Shown piece by piece: positions 46,688 to 55,548 of a DNA stretch of 64,000 nucleotides. The DNA comes from Paeniglutamicibacter psychrophenolicus. Lineage in GTDB: Bacteria; Actinomycetota; Actinomycetes; Actinomycetales; Micrococcaceae. Position numbers and translations under genes: made by a program. Below the pieces are notes generated by a model. That model was not told where the DNA came from, ran no database searches, and saw only the letters and a program-made list of their open reading frames with translations. Location: NCBI RefSeq assembly GCF_017876575.1, contig NZ_JAGIOE010000001.1, positions 3,948,443-4,012,442 on the forward strand, in the 5' to 3' direction. Numbering within the stretch: the stretch's first letter is position 1; the number at the start of each line of letters is the position of its first letter.

Positions 46688-47506
46688 TCATCTTGTTGAA
46701 TCCAACGCTACCGACCGGCCACTTGGCGGGTATTGGACGAATCGGACATTCGAGGCGACCGCGAACGCCTTGGTGGGAGGTTCGCCTGCCAATTGGCGGG
46801 TTTCCCGGTTGAGGTGGGACTGGTCGAAGTAGCCCGTTGCCACCGCCAGGTTGGACAGATCCGGGTTCCCGAGGCGCGGCACTCTTGCCGCGGCGCGGTG
46901 CAGTCGGGAGATCCGCATCAGTATCGAGGGCGGCAGACCGAAGTATGTCAGACACCGGCGGTGCAGCTGACGGACGGACAGCCCTGAGATGTCGGCCAGT
47001 TCGGCCACGCTGTGCTCGCCCGCCCGAATCCGGCCAGCAATCCGGGGAATCCACGGATCGACGGCCAGGTGTGACGCCCTGTCGTTGACCATTGCTGTCA
47101 AATGGTCGGCTGGCGTCCCGGGCAGAAGGCGGTTTTCAGAGATCGGTTCGGTTGGCCATCCCGGGAGTTCCTCGACCGCAATCCGGGCATCCAGGAAATT
47201 GTTCAGGGGCTCCCCCGCGATGGCTTGGCCCCAGTGCATGGCTATGCGAACGCCAACGACCTCCACGCCTGATCGTTCCGGTCTCCAGGGCCGCGATTGG
47301 GGGCCAAGCCACCATATGCGTCCCTCGATGAGGACAAGGCCGGTCAATCCGTCCGGAGGTACCGCGGGGACCGATCGATTGCCGGTCGTCAACGAATAAC
47401 GGGCCTCCACCAGGTTCGCGGCGAGAGATGGCCGGCCGTTTCCCGTGGGCGCCGACGCGATCATGACCGAGCCAAGATTCCGGGCCGCAGTTCTCTCCAT
47501 GCGCAT
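46688..47506 (-). CDS. AraC-family transcriptional regulator
   Basis: A 272-aa protein. The N-terminal part (to about 165) is a poorly conserved sensor domain. The C terminus has two helix-turn-helices: SVAELADISGLSVRQLHRRCLTYFGLPPSILMRISRL and LSNLAVATGYFDQSHLNRETRQLAGEPPTKAF. The GYFDQSHLNRE stretch is the AraC hallmark. Start uncertain among GTG 47509, ATG 47506 and ATG 47500. It starts right after the end of the antitoxin-like gene and is followed by the TPR-like gene. Confidence 0.85.
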   Translation of the reverse strand: MRMERTAARNLGSVMIASAPTGNGRPSLAANLVEARYSLTTGNRSVPAVPPDGLTGLVLIEGRIWWLGPQSRPWRPERSGVEVVGVRIAMHWGQAIAGEPLNNFLDARIAVEELPGWPTEPISENRLLPGTPADHLTAMVNDRASHLAVDPWIPRIAGRIRAGEHSVAELADISGLSVRQLHRRCLTYFGLPPSILMRISRLHRAAARVPRLGNPDLSNLAVATGYFDQSHLNRETRQLAGEPPTKAFAVASNVRFVQYPPSGRSVALDSTR

Positions 47507-47508
47507 CA

Positions 47509-47898
47509 CTATAGCGCCCGGATGTACACGCAGACGGGCCGGCGCTCAGCGACGCCCCGGCATGGGCATGGCGGCAAGAATTCGTCCGGTGTTCGCCAGT
47601 GTGGACTCGTGGTCCGTTGGCTCATGGCGGTCGATTTGGCTTTCAGGACAGAGCGCCACATCCAGCCGCCTTCGGCCAGCCGCTGCGCATGGATATCGGC
47701 GAGTCTGGCGCGAATCTGCCCTGAGCTGGGTGCTTGCGAAGGATCGGCGCACAGGTCGTCGTAAGCCGCAGCCGCGTCGGTCCCCAGCCAGGATTCAATG
47801 GCTTCATCTCGCTCGTAGGCACCGGACTCGACGCTTTGTTTGAGCGAATGGGCCATGGAAATGGGGCCGGTGATACCTTGCGGCTTCTTATTGCCCAT
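47509..47898 (-). CDS. Antitoxin-like protein with a non-homologous 3' extension
   Basis: The first 78 or so residues, MGNKKPQGITGPISMAHSL..., then ESGAYERDEAIESWLGTDAAAAYDDLCADPSQ and SGQIRARLADIHAQRL, resemble ParD/RHH-type antitoxins. The frame then runs on through MWRSVLKAKSTAMS, which looks like the first residues of a ParE/RelE toxin, into Arg/Pro-rich sequence without coding character. A toxin gene after the antitoxin has therefore been mostly deleted and its stub fused to the antitoxin frame. ATG 47896-47898 was chosen; the frame is open to 48006. The antitoxin call is moderate. Confidence 0.5.
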   Translation of the reverse strand: MGNKKPQGITGPISMAHSLKQSVESGAYERDEAIESWLGTDAAAAYDDLCADPSQAPSSGQIRARLADIHAQRLAEGGWMWRSVLKAKSTAMSQRTTSPHWRTPDEFLPPCPCRGVAERRPVCVYIRAL

Positions 47899-48305
47899 GG
47901 GAAAACCCACCCTTCGAATATGCTTCAAACATACTCCGGCAAGCGGGTCCCGGCAGAAGGCCCGGACCGATTCATTGACATAAGTAGGCGGAGGCCAAGC
48001 AACCACGCGCCTTGCCCACTACGTTCTCGTCAACAGGATCTACTGCCCCAGACTTGACCAGCGCTGGCCGAACCCGCCAGTAAAGTACGAAAATCAATAT
48101 CCGACGCTTCACAACGCCTGCCGGTGGTTCAATCGTGAGCCATCTCATCAGGGTGCGGCGGTTGCCACACCGATGAGCCTTTCGCTCCCGTTTGATGAGG
48201 CGGGATAGTCGGCGATCAAGGTGTCAATCATCAAAGCCTCCACATGCGATCGCACCAGGATCCCGGTATTGTCAGCCGAGGTTGGGTGCTGCAGACTGGG
48301 GAGCA
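47899..48305. other. 407-nt intergenic region in the toxin-antitoxin-rich segment
   Basis: No gene is supported. It holds divergent promoters for the antitoxin-like and HicA-like genes. TATG and CATA around CTTCAAA near 47918-47932 make a small inverted repeat. The sequence is visibly less GC-rich than the core genes on either side. Confidence 0.45.
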
Positions 48306-48575
48306 ATGTCGAACGAGTGGATTCCCAAGGCGTCGAGCGTTGCCAGGGAATTGAAACCAGAGGTGTACGCCGCTGTGCGCCAACTGATGGAAAAGGGCTG
48401 GCGTCTTCGGCGACAAGGCCACAAGTTCTATTTGTACTGACCCTGTCCTCCGCCTTTTCATAGCAAGATTCGTATCGATGGCACACCGAAGAGTCCAGCG
48501 CGGCATGCCCGGACCGTCCTCAGGGAAGCAGCCAAATGCCCCGATCATCTGATCGAACGAAGTCTAGATTCCTAG
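48306..48575 (+). pseudogene. HicA-like small protein interrupted by an in-frame TGA
   Basis: ATG 48306 opens MSNEWIPKASSVARELKPEV, then YAAVRQLMEKGWRLRRQGHKFYLY, followed by TGA (48438-48440). The same frame continues with PCPPPFHSKIRIDGTPKSPA, then RHARTVLREAAKCPDHLIE, to TAG at 48573-48575. The GW.LRRQGHKFYLY-[C]PC... I.GTP.. layout is that of a HicA-like double-stranded-RNA-binding fold, and family context predicts Cys where TGA stands (a TGC to TGA change). Both halves keep coding character, so the mutation is recent or the codon is read through. No hairpin suited to a bacterial SECIS follows. The HTH-protein gene starts 60 nt downstream. Confidence 0.65.
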
Positions 48576-48635
48576 CCGTTTCCATTTGACAACGGGCTCG
48601 AGTGGTTGCCTACTGGGAACTGAAGGAAAGCACAA

Positions 48636-49196
48636 ATGTCCAGCACTTACGAACTGCAGCTTGAGATAGTTGCTCCGGCAGAATCGCAGTTAGAGGCAGC
48701 GGAAAACGACGTCGAACTCGTATATTCCGCGCACGGCCCGACCCACTTCTTGACGATTTGGCAAGAAGCGGCGACACCGTTGAGTGCCGCGATGATCGCA
48801 GTTGCCCACTTGCGAAAATCCGGCATCAAGGTTCAACGCGCAGTCGAAGATCTTGTCAGCAGGCAAGATATCGCAGACCGCCTCAGCGTGTCACGGCAAG
48901 CCGTGGGCAACTGGATACGAGGGGAACGCCGAGGCAGCGAGGGTGAAGAGTTCCCATCTCCCTACAACCTCGTCGGCGGCGGAGTATGGCTATGGAAGGA
49001 CGTGAACGACTGGGCGCGCGGAATCGCTGCAACCGACAATGAAGTGGAACATCTGGCAGCAATCGACTATATGCTCATCAATCACTGGATCTACCATGAC
49101 GATCTGGGCGTCTTGAACCCAAGCTTCATGAAGGAAATTCAGGATCCCGACGCCGCCTCACAGGCTACCGACGGGATTCAATTTCATTCTCTTTGA
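48636..49196 (+). CDS. HTH protein, probable partner of the HicA-like gene
   Basis: A 186-aa protein. Residues 1-68 (YELQLEIVAPAESQLEAAEND and THFLTIWQEAATPLSAAMIAVAHLRKSGIKVQR) look like an alpha/beta, partly HicB-like domain. The helix-turn-helix follows: VEDLVSRQDIADRLSVSRQAVGNWIRGERRG. The rest (YNLVGGGVWLWKDVNDWARG...) is helical and of unknown role. A small RNase-like gene followed by a DNA-binding gene fits a toxin-antitoxin pair. AAGGAAAG precedes the ATG. Family assignment beyond HTH is inference. Confidence 0.6.
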   Translation: MSSTYELQLEIVAPAESQLEAAENDVELVYSAHGPTHFLTIWQEAATPLSAAMIAVAHLRKSGIKVQRAVEDLVSRQDIADRLSVSRQAVGNWIRGERRGSEGEEFPSPYNLVGGGVWLWKDVNDWARGIAATDNEVEHLAAIDYMLINHWIYHDDLGVLNPSFMKEIQDPDAASQATDGIQFHSL

Positions 49197-49347
49197 CGGC
49201 ACAAGAGAAATCTTGCGTCAGTGGACTCAAGCCGAGCGTCCGCTCCGTCCATCAAGTCCAGTGGCCCGGGCCATTGCTTCGCTGACCAGAAACGCAGATT
49301 CGTTCCGTAATCCCGTCTGCCCTTCGTGGATGTTTTCCCAACCAAAA

Positions 49348-49392
49348 CGGCCCCCGATCTCTCCCACCCTTTGGGGAGTGCATCAGGGGCCG
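49348..49392 (-). terminator. Terminator after rseP
   Basis: CGGCCCC (49348-49354) pairs with GGGGCCG (49386-49392), and CTCCC/GGGAG forms an inner stem. On the minus strand GTTTTGG follows. It lies 18 nt past the rseP stop. Confidence 0.7.
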
Positions 49393-49409
49393 CTTCAGGT
49401 CCGTCAAGG

Positions 49410-50789
49410 TCAGCCGAAAATGGACACAGGCTTCACGATATCGGCGTAGATCAGCACCGCACCCATGACCATCATGCCGACCGCGACCACGTAGGTCAGT
49501 GGCAGCATCTTGGCGATGTCCACCGGCCCCGGATCCGGGCGCTTGAAGAGCTTGGCGACGAACCGGCGCACCGATTCGAAGAGCGCACCGACCACGTGCC
49601 CGCCATCCAGCGGCAGCAGCGGGATCAGGTTGAAGACGAACAACGCGATGTTCAGCCCGCCGATCAACGAGAACATCGAAGCGACCTTGTCCGCCACCCC
49701 GATCTGGTCCATCGCGCTGATCTCCCCGGCGATGCGTCCCACGCCCACCACGGAGATCGGACCGTTGGGGTCGCGCGGTGCATCACTGAAGGCGGCCTTG
49801 CCGACCGCTGCAACACGCGCCGGCAAATCGAGCACCACGGCGGTGACGCCCTTGAGCTGGGTGCCCACCGCGGGCAGCACCGAGGAGATCGGCTGGGAAA
49901 TGTTTTCCACCTTCGAGCCCATGCCGATGAAGCCGACCTCGACGGTCTCGCGCTTGCCCGAGGCGTCGGTGACGACCTGGCCCTGGTCGTTGATCAGCGG
50001 ACGCTCGGTCTTGTAGGGGGTGATGGACGTGGAGTGCTCCACCCCGTCGCGCTCAAAGGTCAGCGGGACCGATTCGCCCGCATGGCCGCGGATGGCCTGG
50101 GTCAGCGGCACCCAGTCCGTGTTGCCGACCGGCTTGCCGTCGAAGGAGGTGATCGTGTCCCCGGGGCGCAGGCCCGCGGCGTAGGCCGGGCCGGGTGCGT
50201 CCGAGGGCAGGCAGCCGTTGTTGACCGAGGCGTCCCGGGTGGTTTCCTGCCCCAGGGGCACCACGCACTGGTAGACCTCGTCGACGGTGCTGGTCTGGGT
50301 GGGCATGCCGAAGCCGACGGTGACGATGCCGACCATCACGATGCCGATCAGCAGGTTCATCACCGGGCCGCCGAGCATGATGATGATGCGCTTGTAGACC
50401 GGAAGCTTGTAGAACAGCCGGTTCTCGTCCCCGGGCTGCAGCTGCTCGGCCGCCGCGTGCCGGGCCTCGTCGGCCATCTGCTGGAACATGCCGGTAGAGG
50501 ACTTGCGCAGGATCGGGGCGTCGGTGGCGCCCACGACGCCCTTGTTCTTCGCCGGCGGGTACATCCCGATCATGGAGATGTAGCCGCCCAGCGGGATGGC
50601 CTTGAAACCGTATTCGGTGTCCCCGCGTTTGAAGGACCACAGCGTCTTGCCGAAGCCGATCATGTACTGGGGCACGCGCACGCCGAAGCGCTTGGCCGGG
50701 ATCAGGTGCCCGACCTCGTGCAGGCCGATGGACACGCCGACGGCGACGACCATGACCAGCACGCCGAGGATGAAAAGAAGGATGCTCAC
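49410..50789 (-). CDS. rseP: Site-2 protease RseP/Rip1-type zinc metalloprotease
   Basis: A 459-aa intramembrane protease (M50). HEVGH at residues 24-28 in the first helix provides the zinc ligands, and [16 protein letters not shown] near the C terminus provides the third. One PDZ domain is visible ([22 protein letters not shown]). It cuts anti-sigma factors or other membrane proteins within the bilayer. The start is GTG 50787-50789, overlapping the dxr stop as GTGA. It is one gene in dxr-rseP-(ispG), here without ispG directly after it. Confidence 0.94.
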   Translation of the reverse strand: MSILLFILGVLVMVVAVGVSIGLHEVGHLIPAKRFGVRVPQYMIGFGKTLWSFKRGDTEYGFKAIPLGGYISMIGMYPPAKNKGVVGATDAPILRKSSTGMFQQMADEARHAAAEQLQPGDENRLFYKLPVYKRIIIMLGGPVMNLLIGIVMVGIVTVGFGMPTQTSTVDEVYQCVVPLGQETTRDASVNNGCLPSDAPGPAYAAGLRPGDTITSFDGKPVGNTDWVPLTQAIRGHAGESVPLTFERDGVEHSTSITPYKTERPLINDQGQVVTDASGKRETVEVGFIGMGSKVENISQPISSVLPAVGTQLKGVTAVVLDLPARVAAVGKAAFSDAPRDPNGPISVVGVGRIAGEISAMDQIGVADKVASMFSLIGGLNIALFVFNLIPLLPLDGGHVVGALFESVRRFVAKLFKRPDPGPVDIAKMLPLTYVVAVGMMVMGAVLIYADIVKPVSIFG

Positions 50790-52036
50790 AGTGATTCCAA
50801 ACGTTTGGCGGCGGCTTTTCGTGCCCAGGTCTCGGCGGCCAGCACCGTCTGAAGGGTCGGTGCCCCGGCTTCGGGGGTGTAGGTCCCCAGGATCGCCTCG
50901 ATGGTCTCGACGATGTCGGTGAAGCGGATGGCCCCGGTGTGGAAGGCCTCCACGGCCTCCTCGTTCACCGCGTTGTACACGGCCATGTGCGTGGGCGAGG
51001 CTGCGGAGGCGGCCTTGGCCAGCCTGATCGCGCCGAAGGCCTCCTCGTCAAGCGGCTCGAAGGTCCAGGACGCGACGGTGGACCAGTCGCACGGGGTGGC
51101 CGAGCCCGGCACCCGGTGCGGCCAGCCGATGCCCAGGGCGATGGGCAGTGCCATGTCCGGCGGGGAGGCCTGGGCGATGGTGGAGCCGTCGATGAACTCG
51201 ACCATCGAGTGCACGATCGACTGCGGGTGCACCACGGCCTCGATGCGTTCCAGCGGCACGTCGAAGAGCAGGTGCGCCTCGATGACTTCCAGGGCCTTGT
51301 TGACCATGGTCGCGGAGTTGGTGGTGATCACCTTGCCCATGTCCCAGGTGGGGTGGGCGAGCGCCTGGGCGGGGGTGACCGAGCGCAGCGCCTCGGCGGA
51401 CCAGCCGCGGAAGGGGCCGCCGGAGGCGGTGACGATGAGCTTGTGGACCTCGTCCGGGGTGCCGGCGCGCAGCGCCTGGGCCAGCGCGGAGTGTTCGGAA
51501 TCCACCGGCACCAGCTGCCCCGGCGCGGCTGCGGCCTTGACCAGCTGCCCGCCGACGATCAGCGATTCCTTGTTGGCCAGGGCCAGCAGGTGCCCCGCAT
51601 TCAGCGCGGCCAGCGTGGGTGCCAGTCCGATGGACCCGGTGATGCCGTTGAGCACCACGTCGGCGTCGGGGAAGCGGGCGATCTCGGTGGCCGCGTGCTC
51701 GCCGGCGAAAAGCTGCGGGGCGTACCCGTGCACGCCCGCGGCTTCTGCAGCCTCGGCGATGGCCGCGGCCAGCGCGTCGATCCCAGGGTGTGCGCAGCCC
51801 ACCGCCGGGGCCCGGGTGGCCACGGCCTGGGTGGCCAGCAGCGCGAGGTTGTGCCCGCCCGAAAGCGCGGCGACGGCGAAGCGGTCGGGGGCCGAGGCGA
51901 TGACCTCAAGGCCCTGGGTTCCGATGGACCCGGTGGAGCCGATCAGCGTGATGCGTCGGATCGTTCCGGGGCTCGGGGCGGTGAATGCCGTGGCCTGGGT
52001 CTGGGTGGAAAACTGCGCGATGTTCACCTGACCCAT
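50786..52036 (-). CDS. dxr: 1-deoxy-D-xylulose-5-phosphate reductoisomerase
   Basis: A 416-aa enzyme of the MEP pathway making 2-C-methyl-D-erythritol 4-phosphate with [23 protein letters not shown] binds [30 protein letters not shown] (metal ligands) and [13 protein letters not shown] are conserved, as is [12 protein letters not shown]. The start ATG 52034-52036 gives a 20-residue leader before the fold; the frame is open further upstream. Overlap with rseP shows translational coupling. Confidence 0.95.
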   Translation of the reverse strand: MGQVNIAQFSTQTQATAFTAPSPGTIRRITLIGSTGSIGTQGLEVIASAPDRFAVAALSGGHNLALLATQAVATRAPAVGCAHPGIDALAAAIAEAAEAAGVHGYAPQLFAGEHAATEIARFPDADVVLNGITGSIGLAPTLAALNAGHLLALANKESLIVGGQLVKAAAAPGQLVPVDSEHSALAQALRAGTPDEVHKLIVTASGGPFRGWSAEALRSVTPAQALAHPTWDMGKVITTNSATMVNKALEVIEAHLLFDVPLERIEAVVHPQSIVHSMVEFIDGSTIAQASPPDMALPIALGIGWPHRVPGSATPCDWSTVASWTFEPLDEEAFGAIRLAKAASAASPTHMAVYNAVNEEAVEAFHTGAIRFTDIVETIEAILGTYTPEAGAPTLQTVLAAETWARKAAAKRLESL

Positions 52037-52117
52037 TATGTCCGCTGTTGCTGTGGCTTCCCAATGGGCAGGTGGTTCCGGTGAACAGCACCACCGATGG
52101 GTTCTTAAGCAAGTGTG

Positions 52118-52153
52118 GCCCGTGTTTCCCTTCACCAGCCGGGAAACACGGGC
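52118..52153 (-). terminator. Terminator of tctCBA
   Basis: GCCCGTGTTTCCC (52118-52130) pairs perfectly with GGGAAACACGGGC (52141-52153), a 13-bp stem with a 10-nt loop, lying 25 nt past the tctA stop codon. Confidence 0.8.
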
Positions 52154-52177
52154 TACACCTAGCGGTGAAGCGTCTTG

Positions 52178-53827
52178 CTAACTGCGCGGTCGAGAACCGT
52201 TGCCGGTGGCATGGTGCTCTTCGGAAGGCACTTCGCTGCCTTCACCGTTCACTTTGGCCTCGGTTTGCCCGGCAACAATCTCGGTGTATTCGGGCGCCGC
52301 CAGGGCAGGCTCCACGAACTCATCGAAACCCGAAGCCGTCTTCGGGAACATGCGGCGAAGCACCATGGAGGCCAACGGCCAAAGCAGGACCACGGCAATG
52401 ATCAGGTAGGCGACCACGGCGACCGGCTCGCTGAACAGACCGGCCGGATCCCCGGCACTGAGCTGCAGCGACTTGCGCAATTGCGCCTCGGCCCGGGGGC
52501 CGAGGATCACCCCGATGATCAGCGGCAGCACCGGGATCCCGAAGCGCCGCATCGCGAAGCCCAGCACGCCCAGCACCAGCAGGATGACCAGGTCGAAGGC
52601 CTGCAGGTTGACCGCGTAGGCACCCAGCGTGGCAAAGAACAGGATGCCCGCGTAGAGGTAGGGACGCGGCAGCTGCAGCAGCTTCGCCCAGAGCGGGGCC
52701 ATGGGCAGGTTGATCAGCAGCAACAGCGCATTGCCGATGAACAGGCTGGCGATCAGCGCCCACACCATCACCGGCTCCTCCTCGAAGAGCAGCGGGCCCG
52801 GTTGGATGCCGAACTGCATCAGCGCCAGCAGCATGACCGCGGCAGTCGCGTTGGTCGGCAGGCCCAGGGCCAGCATGGGTGTCAACGTACCGGCAGCGGC
52901 GGCGTTGTTTGCAGCCTCGGGACCCGCGACGCCCTCGATGGCACCGTGCCCGAATTCCTCCGGGTGCTTGGAGAGCTTCTTCTCGGTGACGTAGGACAGG
53001 AACGTGGGGATCTCCGCGCCGCCAGCCGGCAGCGCACCGAACGGGAAGCCGAACGCTGTCCCGCGCAGCCACGGCTTCCAGGACCGCTTCCAGTCGGATT
53101 TGCCCATCCACGGGCGCCCCACCGGAATGGTGTGGCTGCGGGTCTTGCGCAGGTGCGCGGCGATCCACAGGGCCTCGCCGATGGCGAAGATTGCCACGGC
53201 AACAACCACGATGTCCAGTCCGTCTGCGAGCAGCGGTTGGCCGAAGACCAACCGGCCCTGGCCGCTGACCGGGTCCATGCCGACCAGGCCGATGGCCAGG
53301 CCCAGGCCCAGCGCGGCAAAGCCGCGCAGCTTGGAGGATCCCAGCACCGCGGTGACCGCGATCAGCGCCAACAGCATGATTGCCAGGTAGCTGGGGTTGC
53401 CCAGGGACACGGCGAACTTGACCACCCAGGGGGCGATGGTGGCAAGCAGCGCGGTGCCGATGGTCCCGGCGACAAACGAGCCGATGGCAGCGGTGGCCAG
53501 TGCCTGGGCTGCCCGTCCGGCCTTGGCCATTTTGTGGCCCTCGATCGCGGTGATGACCGTCGAGGACTCCCCCGGGGTGTTCAGCAGGATCGAGGTTGTC
53601 GAGCCGCCGTACATGCCGCCGTAGTAGATCCCGGCGAACATGATCATCGCGGCCGTGGGTTCCATCCCGTAGGTCACCGGCAGCAGCAGCGCAATGGCCA
53701 TGGCAGGTCCGATGCCCGGCAGCACGCCGACCGCAGTGCCCAGCAGCACGCCGATCACGGCGAAGAGCAGGTTGATGGGGGTAACCGCGGTGGAGAACCC
53801 CTGCATCAGCATGTTGAATGTATCCAC
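52178..53827 (-). CDS. tctA: Tripartite tricarboxylate transporter, large permease
   Basis: A 549-aa membrane protein of the TTT family. [58 protein letters not shown] is the family's signature region, repeated in weaker form in the second half ([21 protein letters not shown]). Around a dozen hydrophobic segments. With TctB and TctC it takes up citrate or related carboxylates using an ion gradient; the substrate here is unknown. The GTG start touches the tctB stop. The tail is polar and acidic. Confidence 0.93.
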   Translation of the reverse strand: MDTFNMLMQGFSTAVTPINLLFAVIGVLLGTAVGVLPGIGPAMAIALLLPVTYGMEPTAAMIMFAGIYYGGMYGGSTTSILLNTPGESSTVITAIEGHKMAKAGRAAQALATAAIGSFVAGTIGTALLATIAPWVVKFAVSLGNPSYLAIMLLALIAVTAVLGSSKLRGFAALGLGLAIGLVGMDPVSGQGRLVFGQPLLADGLDIVVVAVAIFAIGEALWIAAHLRKTRSHTIPVGRPWMGKSDWKRSWKPWLRGTAFGFPFGALPAGGAEIPTFLSYVTEKKLSKHPEEFGHGAIEGVAGPEAANNAAAAGTLTPMLALGLPTNATAAVMLLALMQFGIQPGPLLFEEEPVMVWALIASLFIGNALLLLINLPMAPLWAKLLQLPRPYLYAGILFFATLGAYAVNLQAFDLVILLVLGVLGFAMRRFGIPVLPLIIGVILGPRAEAQLRKSLQLSAGDPAGLFSEPVAVVAYLIIAVVLLWPLASMVLRRMFPKTASGFDEFVEPALAAPEYTEIVAGQTEAKVNGEGSEVPSEEHHATGNGSRPRS

Positions 53828-54331
53828 TTACAGCACTCCCTTGAGCAGGCCGGCAGGAAGGTGGATGCCAAGCCCCAGATAGAAGCCGTAGAACGTGCCC
53901 ACGGCCAAGGCCACGGAAATCAGTCCGTCACGGATGTAGTTTCGGCTGCCCAGTGCCAAGACGCTGCCCCAGAAGAGGATGGTTCCGGAAATGACCCAGC
54001 CGAGCGTGTCGATGAAGATGATGTTGGTGATGAACACCAGGCCGAGGGGCACCACGACCTTCCAGTCGATGGGGGTCCCGATCTCGACGTCCTCGCCGTC
54101 CTCGGGCTCAGCGGCCCCGCCGCGCAGCACGTTGACGGCCAGCATGACGGCACAGACCAGGAGCAGCGCGGCGACAATATAGGGAACCGTCTTGGGTCCC
54201 AGCCCGTCGGACTGCCGGTAGGGCACCGCCAGGCCGACGGCATCGACAAGCACCAAGGCCCCGACCGCCCCGAGCAGGGCCGCGAAGCCCAGCTCGGAAC
54301 GGCCTTTGAGCCAAGTGGCTACTGGTTTCAT
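53828..54331 (-). CDS. tctB: Tripartite tricarboxylate transporter, small permease
   Basis: A 167-aa membrane protein with four hydrophobic segments (LGFAALLGAVGALVLVDAVGL; VPYIVAALLLVCAVMLAVNVL; VVVPLGLVFITNIIFIDTLGWVISGTILFW; LISVALAVGTFYGFYLGLGI). Tct small subunits are poorly conserved, so the call relies on size, topology and position between tctC and tctA. It overlaps the tctC stop as ATGA. EDGEDVEIGTP forms a charged loop. Confidence 0.88.
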   Translation of the reverse strand: MKPVATWLKGRSELGFAALLGAVGALVLVDAVGLAVPYRQSDGLGPKTVPYIVAALLLVCAVMLAVNVLRGGAAEPEDGEDVEIGTPIDWKVVVPLGLVFITNIIFIDTLGWVISGTILFWGSVLALGSRNYIRDGLISVALAVGTFYGFYLGLGIHLPAGLLKGVL

Positions 54332-55335
54332 GCCAGACCAAGTGCCTTCAGGACATCGGAAACCCGCTTGTCCTGATCGGTGAGGAAGGTGGAGAACTCA
54401 TCGCCGGTGATGAACGCATCGGTCCAGCCGTTGTCCGCCAGGGCCTTCTTCCATTCCTCGGTGCCGTGCATCTTTTCCAGCGTGGCGATCCAGCGGGCCT
54501 TGGCCTCGGCGCTGATCTCCGGCGGGGCCACCAGGCCGCGCCAGTTGCTGAACTCAAGGTCGATGTTCGATTCCTTCAGGGTGGGAGCGTCAACGCCCTC
54601 CAGACGCTCGGCACCGGAGGTTGCCAGCACGCGAACGTCCCCGGATTCGATCTGCTTCAGGAACTCGCCGGCGCCCGAAGCTGCGAAGCCAAGCTTGTTG
54701 CCCAGGATCGCGGGCAACAGGTCGCCGCCGCCATCGTAGGAAACGAAGTTCACCTTGGTCGGGTCGATGCCCACGGCCTGTGCAAGCTGCATCGGGAGCA
54801 GGTGGTCCGGGCCGCCCGGGGAGGAGCCTCCGCCGACCGCGACCTTGGACGGATCCTTCTTCCAGGCCGCGACCAGGTCGTCGATGGTCTTGTACGGGGA
54901 ATCCTTGGAAACCATGATGGCGCCCGGTTCCTGGATGAGGCGTGCAATCGGGGTGGTGTCGGTCAGCCGGGCGGCGGTGTCGTTGGTGTAGCTCGCACCG
55001 ACAACGCCCAGGCCCATCAGCATCCCCAGGTCGCCGTTGCCCTTTTCGTTGACGATGCGGGCCAGGCCCACGGTGCCGCCTGCGCCGGCAAGGTTGAAGA
55101 CCTCAACCGACTTGGCAATGTCGGTTTCCTCCATGACCTTCGCACCAACTCGGGCGGTGGTGTCGTAGCCGCCGCCGGGGCTGTTGGGGACCATGATGCG
55201 CAGGCCCGTGACCGGGCCGGATGCCGAGGCGCTGCCCGGGGACCCGGCGTCGGTGCTGGTCACCCCGCAACCGGTGGCGGCGAGCATCAGGCCGGCGGCG
55301 ACGGCTGCCAGGCGAAGGAACTTTGAAGGTGCCAT
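54328..55335 (-). CDS. tctC: Tripartite tricarboxylate transporter, substrate-binding lipoprotein
   Basis: A 335-aa lipoprotein; FLRLAAVAAGLMLAATGCGV gives a lipobox with Cys at 23. The mature part shows the TTT family order: GLRIMVPNSPGGGYDTTARVGAKVMEE, VEVFNLAGAGGTVGLARIVNEKGNGD, KVNFVSYDGGGDLLPAILGNKLGFAASGAGEF. These periplasmic-type receptors bind carboxylates in the loop after NSPGGGYD. It is the first gene of tctCBA and diverges from the sensor kinase gene. Confidence 0.93.
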   Translation of the reverse strand: MAPSKFLRLAAVAAGLMLAATGCGVTSTDAGSPGSASASGPVTGLRIMVPNSPGGGYDTTARVGAKVMEETDIAKSVEVFNLAGAGGTVGLARIVNEKGNGDLGMLMGLGVVGASYTNDTAARLTDTTPIARLIQEPGAIMVSKDSPYKTIDDLVAAWKKDPSKVAVGGGSSPGGPDHLLPMQLAQAVGIDPTKVNFVSYDGGGDLLPAILGNKLGFAASGAGEFLKQIESGDVRVLATSGAERLEGVDAPTLKESNIDLEFSNWRGLVAPPEISAEAKARWIATLEKMHGTEEWKKALADNGWTDAFITGDEFSTFLTDQDKRVSDVLKALGLA

Positions 55336-55405
55336 GGTGATTCCAATCCCAAATACGAATGAATGATGTGGACCACATTAGGATGCCTTGGCCGCGGACC
55401 AATTC

Positions 55406-55440
55406 TTGTGTTCGCAAAGAAAGTTGTGTTCATTGTGTTC
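55406..55440. promoter_or_regulatory. Three direct repeats TTGTGTTC between tctC and the two-component genes
   Basis: Identical 8-mers TTGTGTTC start at 55406, 55424 and 55433, 18 and 9 nt apart, in the divergent intergenic region (55336-55548). Repeats of this kind are typical binding sites for CitB/DcuR-type regulators, so the adjacent response regulator is the likely ligand. Promoter positions were not resolved. Confidence 0.6.
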
Positions 55441-55548
55441 ACGCTCACATTCGGTGACGGGGCATGCCTTCGGTAGAGTTCTCCCGGCCGGCACGTGACG
55501 GATCGGGCGATCGGCGCCCCGACCTGCCAGGCACGGAAAGGACCGCAG

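Noticed and set aside
48438-48440. Selenocysteine codon
   Set aside because: TGA replaces a likely Cys, but the following 40 nt show no stable hairpin with the features of a bacterial SECIS, and no sel genes are in the window. A nonsense change is simpler.
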